Source: JBAZYZ01 sp964366065 (GTDB taxonomy: Bacteria; Patescibacteriota; Minisyncoccia; Phycocordibacterales; VMEP01). From it: 12,738 nt of DNA. The stretch lies in NCBI GenBank assembly GCA_964366065.1, contig CAYISF010000014.1, positions 1-12,738 on the forward strand, read 5' to 3'. Shown piece by piece: positions 12,432-12,738 of the stretch; the stretch's first letter is position 1, and each line of letters starts with the position of its first letter. The notes beneath the pieces were generated by a model. The model was not told the DNA's origin. It saw nothing but the letters and a program-made list of their open reading frames with translations, and did no database searches. The translations under genes and the position numbers were made by a program.

Positions 12432-12738
12432 ATGCGTGGCGGATTTCTTTTCTATATCCTTTTTGGTTTTATATCTGGGGTTACTATCGGTTCATTAGTT
12501 CATTTTGGCTGGGCAATGCCCTCTTTTTTCTTTGTGCTTGGGCTGGCACTTCTTTTCGTCTCGGAGCGGCCGCCCTCGCCGCGCTCTCTTTTCACCGTTT
12601 CAATTTTTTTGTTCGCTTTGTCGCTCGGTCTCACACGAATGGAGCTGGAATCTTATCGCTATGAAAATATTTTCTCCAGTGCAGAGAACTCGCGCGTCAC
12701 CCTAAACGCTCTCGTTACAGAATTTCCCGATGTTCGTG
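12432..12738 (+). CDS. comEC: ComEC/Rec2 competence protein, N-terminal part (truncated by window edge)
   Basis: A frame starting at ATG 12432 stays open to the window end (102 codons visible). It begins MRGGFLFYILFGFISGVTIG, giving hydrophobic segments at about 4-20, 28-44 and 52-68, followed by SLGLTRMELESYRYENIFSS and VTLNALVTEFPDV. Two or three helices, then a short helix and the start of a beta domain (ALVTEFPDV), is the DUF4131 pattern at the N-terminus of ComEC/Rec2, the inner-membrane channel that passes single-stranded DNA into the cell in natural transformation. The competence domain and beta-lactamase-like domain would lie outside the window. Overlapping frames at 12407 and 12505 lack these features. 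Its presence with a pilus cluster in the same window is consistent with a DNA-uptake system. Confidence 0.75.
   Translation, partial: MRGGFLFYILFGFISGVTIGSLVHFGWAMPSFFFVLGLALLFVSERPPSPRSLFTVSIFLFALSLGLTRMELESYRYENIFSSAENSRVTLNALVTEFPDVR

Noticed and set aside
12407..12664. 85-aa open frame starting MKQGIIENN
   Set aside because: Overlaps the comEC start in another frame; the 12432 frame has the expected hydrophobic segments and continues to the window end.

Overview
The window looks like a chromosomal segment of a Candidate Phyla Radiation (Patescibacteria) bacterium, most likely a Parcubacteria-type lineage. This is inferred from the mix of gene content and style: a type IV pilus locus with large CPR-like minor pilins, short genes packed closely, divergent but catalytically intact triosephosphate isomerase and phosphoglycerate kinase, a ComEC start, and very few Shine-Dalgarno sequences. 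All three stop codons are used as stops (TGA ends pilB, prepilin 2, pgk and the 11752 gene), so this is not a UGA-recoding Gracilibacteria/SR1 genome. No rRNA, tRNA, CRISPR array, prophage or intact insertion sequence was seen.

Layout. 1-5762 (+): a type IV pilus cluster consisting of the last 22 codons of pilB, the platform protein pilC, a 603-aa modular minor prepilin, a 209-aa PilW/GspJ-like prepilin, a 517-aa PilX/GspK-like protein and a small secreted, membrane-anchored protein. 5763-5949: a promoter-like site and a long inverted repeat that runs right up to the tpiA start codon. 5949-7883 (+): tpiA and pgk, two adjacent steps of lower glycolysis. A bidirectional terminator (about 7912-7933) separates pgk from two minus-strand genes: an L,D-transpeptidase (7937-8437) and a HIT hydrolase (8519-8929). 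An 81-bp divergent region leads to recJ (9011-10750, +), then an 18-codon micro-ORF and an RNase HI with an extra C-terminal domain (10853-11605, +). A 146-bp convergent spacer holds three hairpins. After it come an unrecognised minus-strand gene (11752-12327) and, divergently, the start of comEC, which runs off the right edge.

How the genes fit together. The pilus cluster and comEC are the two halves of a natural-transformation route (surface pilus and inner-membrane DNA channel), and recJ is a nuclease often tied to recombination of incoming DNA. The pairing is only suggestive, because the genes are not in one operon. The L,D-transpeptidase modifies peptidoglycan and the HIT protein is nucleotide housekeeping.

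Most notable observations: (1) a 168-bp, in-frame, palindrome-rich insertion flanked by 8-bp direct repeats in the leader of the PilX-like gene; its removal restores a 9-residue prepilin leader; (2) a 7-bp tandem repeat coding the leader of the big prepilin, a possible frameshift switch; (3) recurring TATACT/TAAAAT boxes exactly 6 nt before an ATG, suggesting leaderless mRNAs; (4) an inverted-repeat element ending at the tpiA ATG; (5) RNase HI with a hybrid-binding/viroplasmin-like domain at the C-terminus instead of the N-terminus; (6) slipped and perfect hairpins after rnhA.
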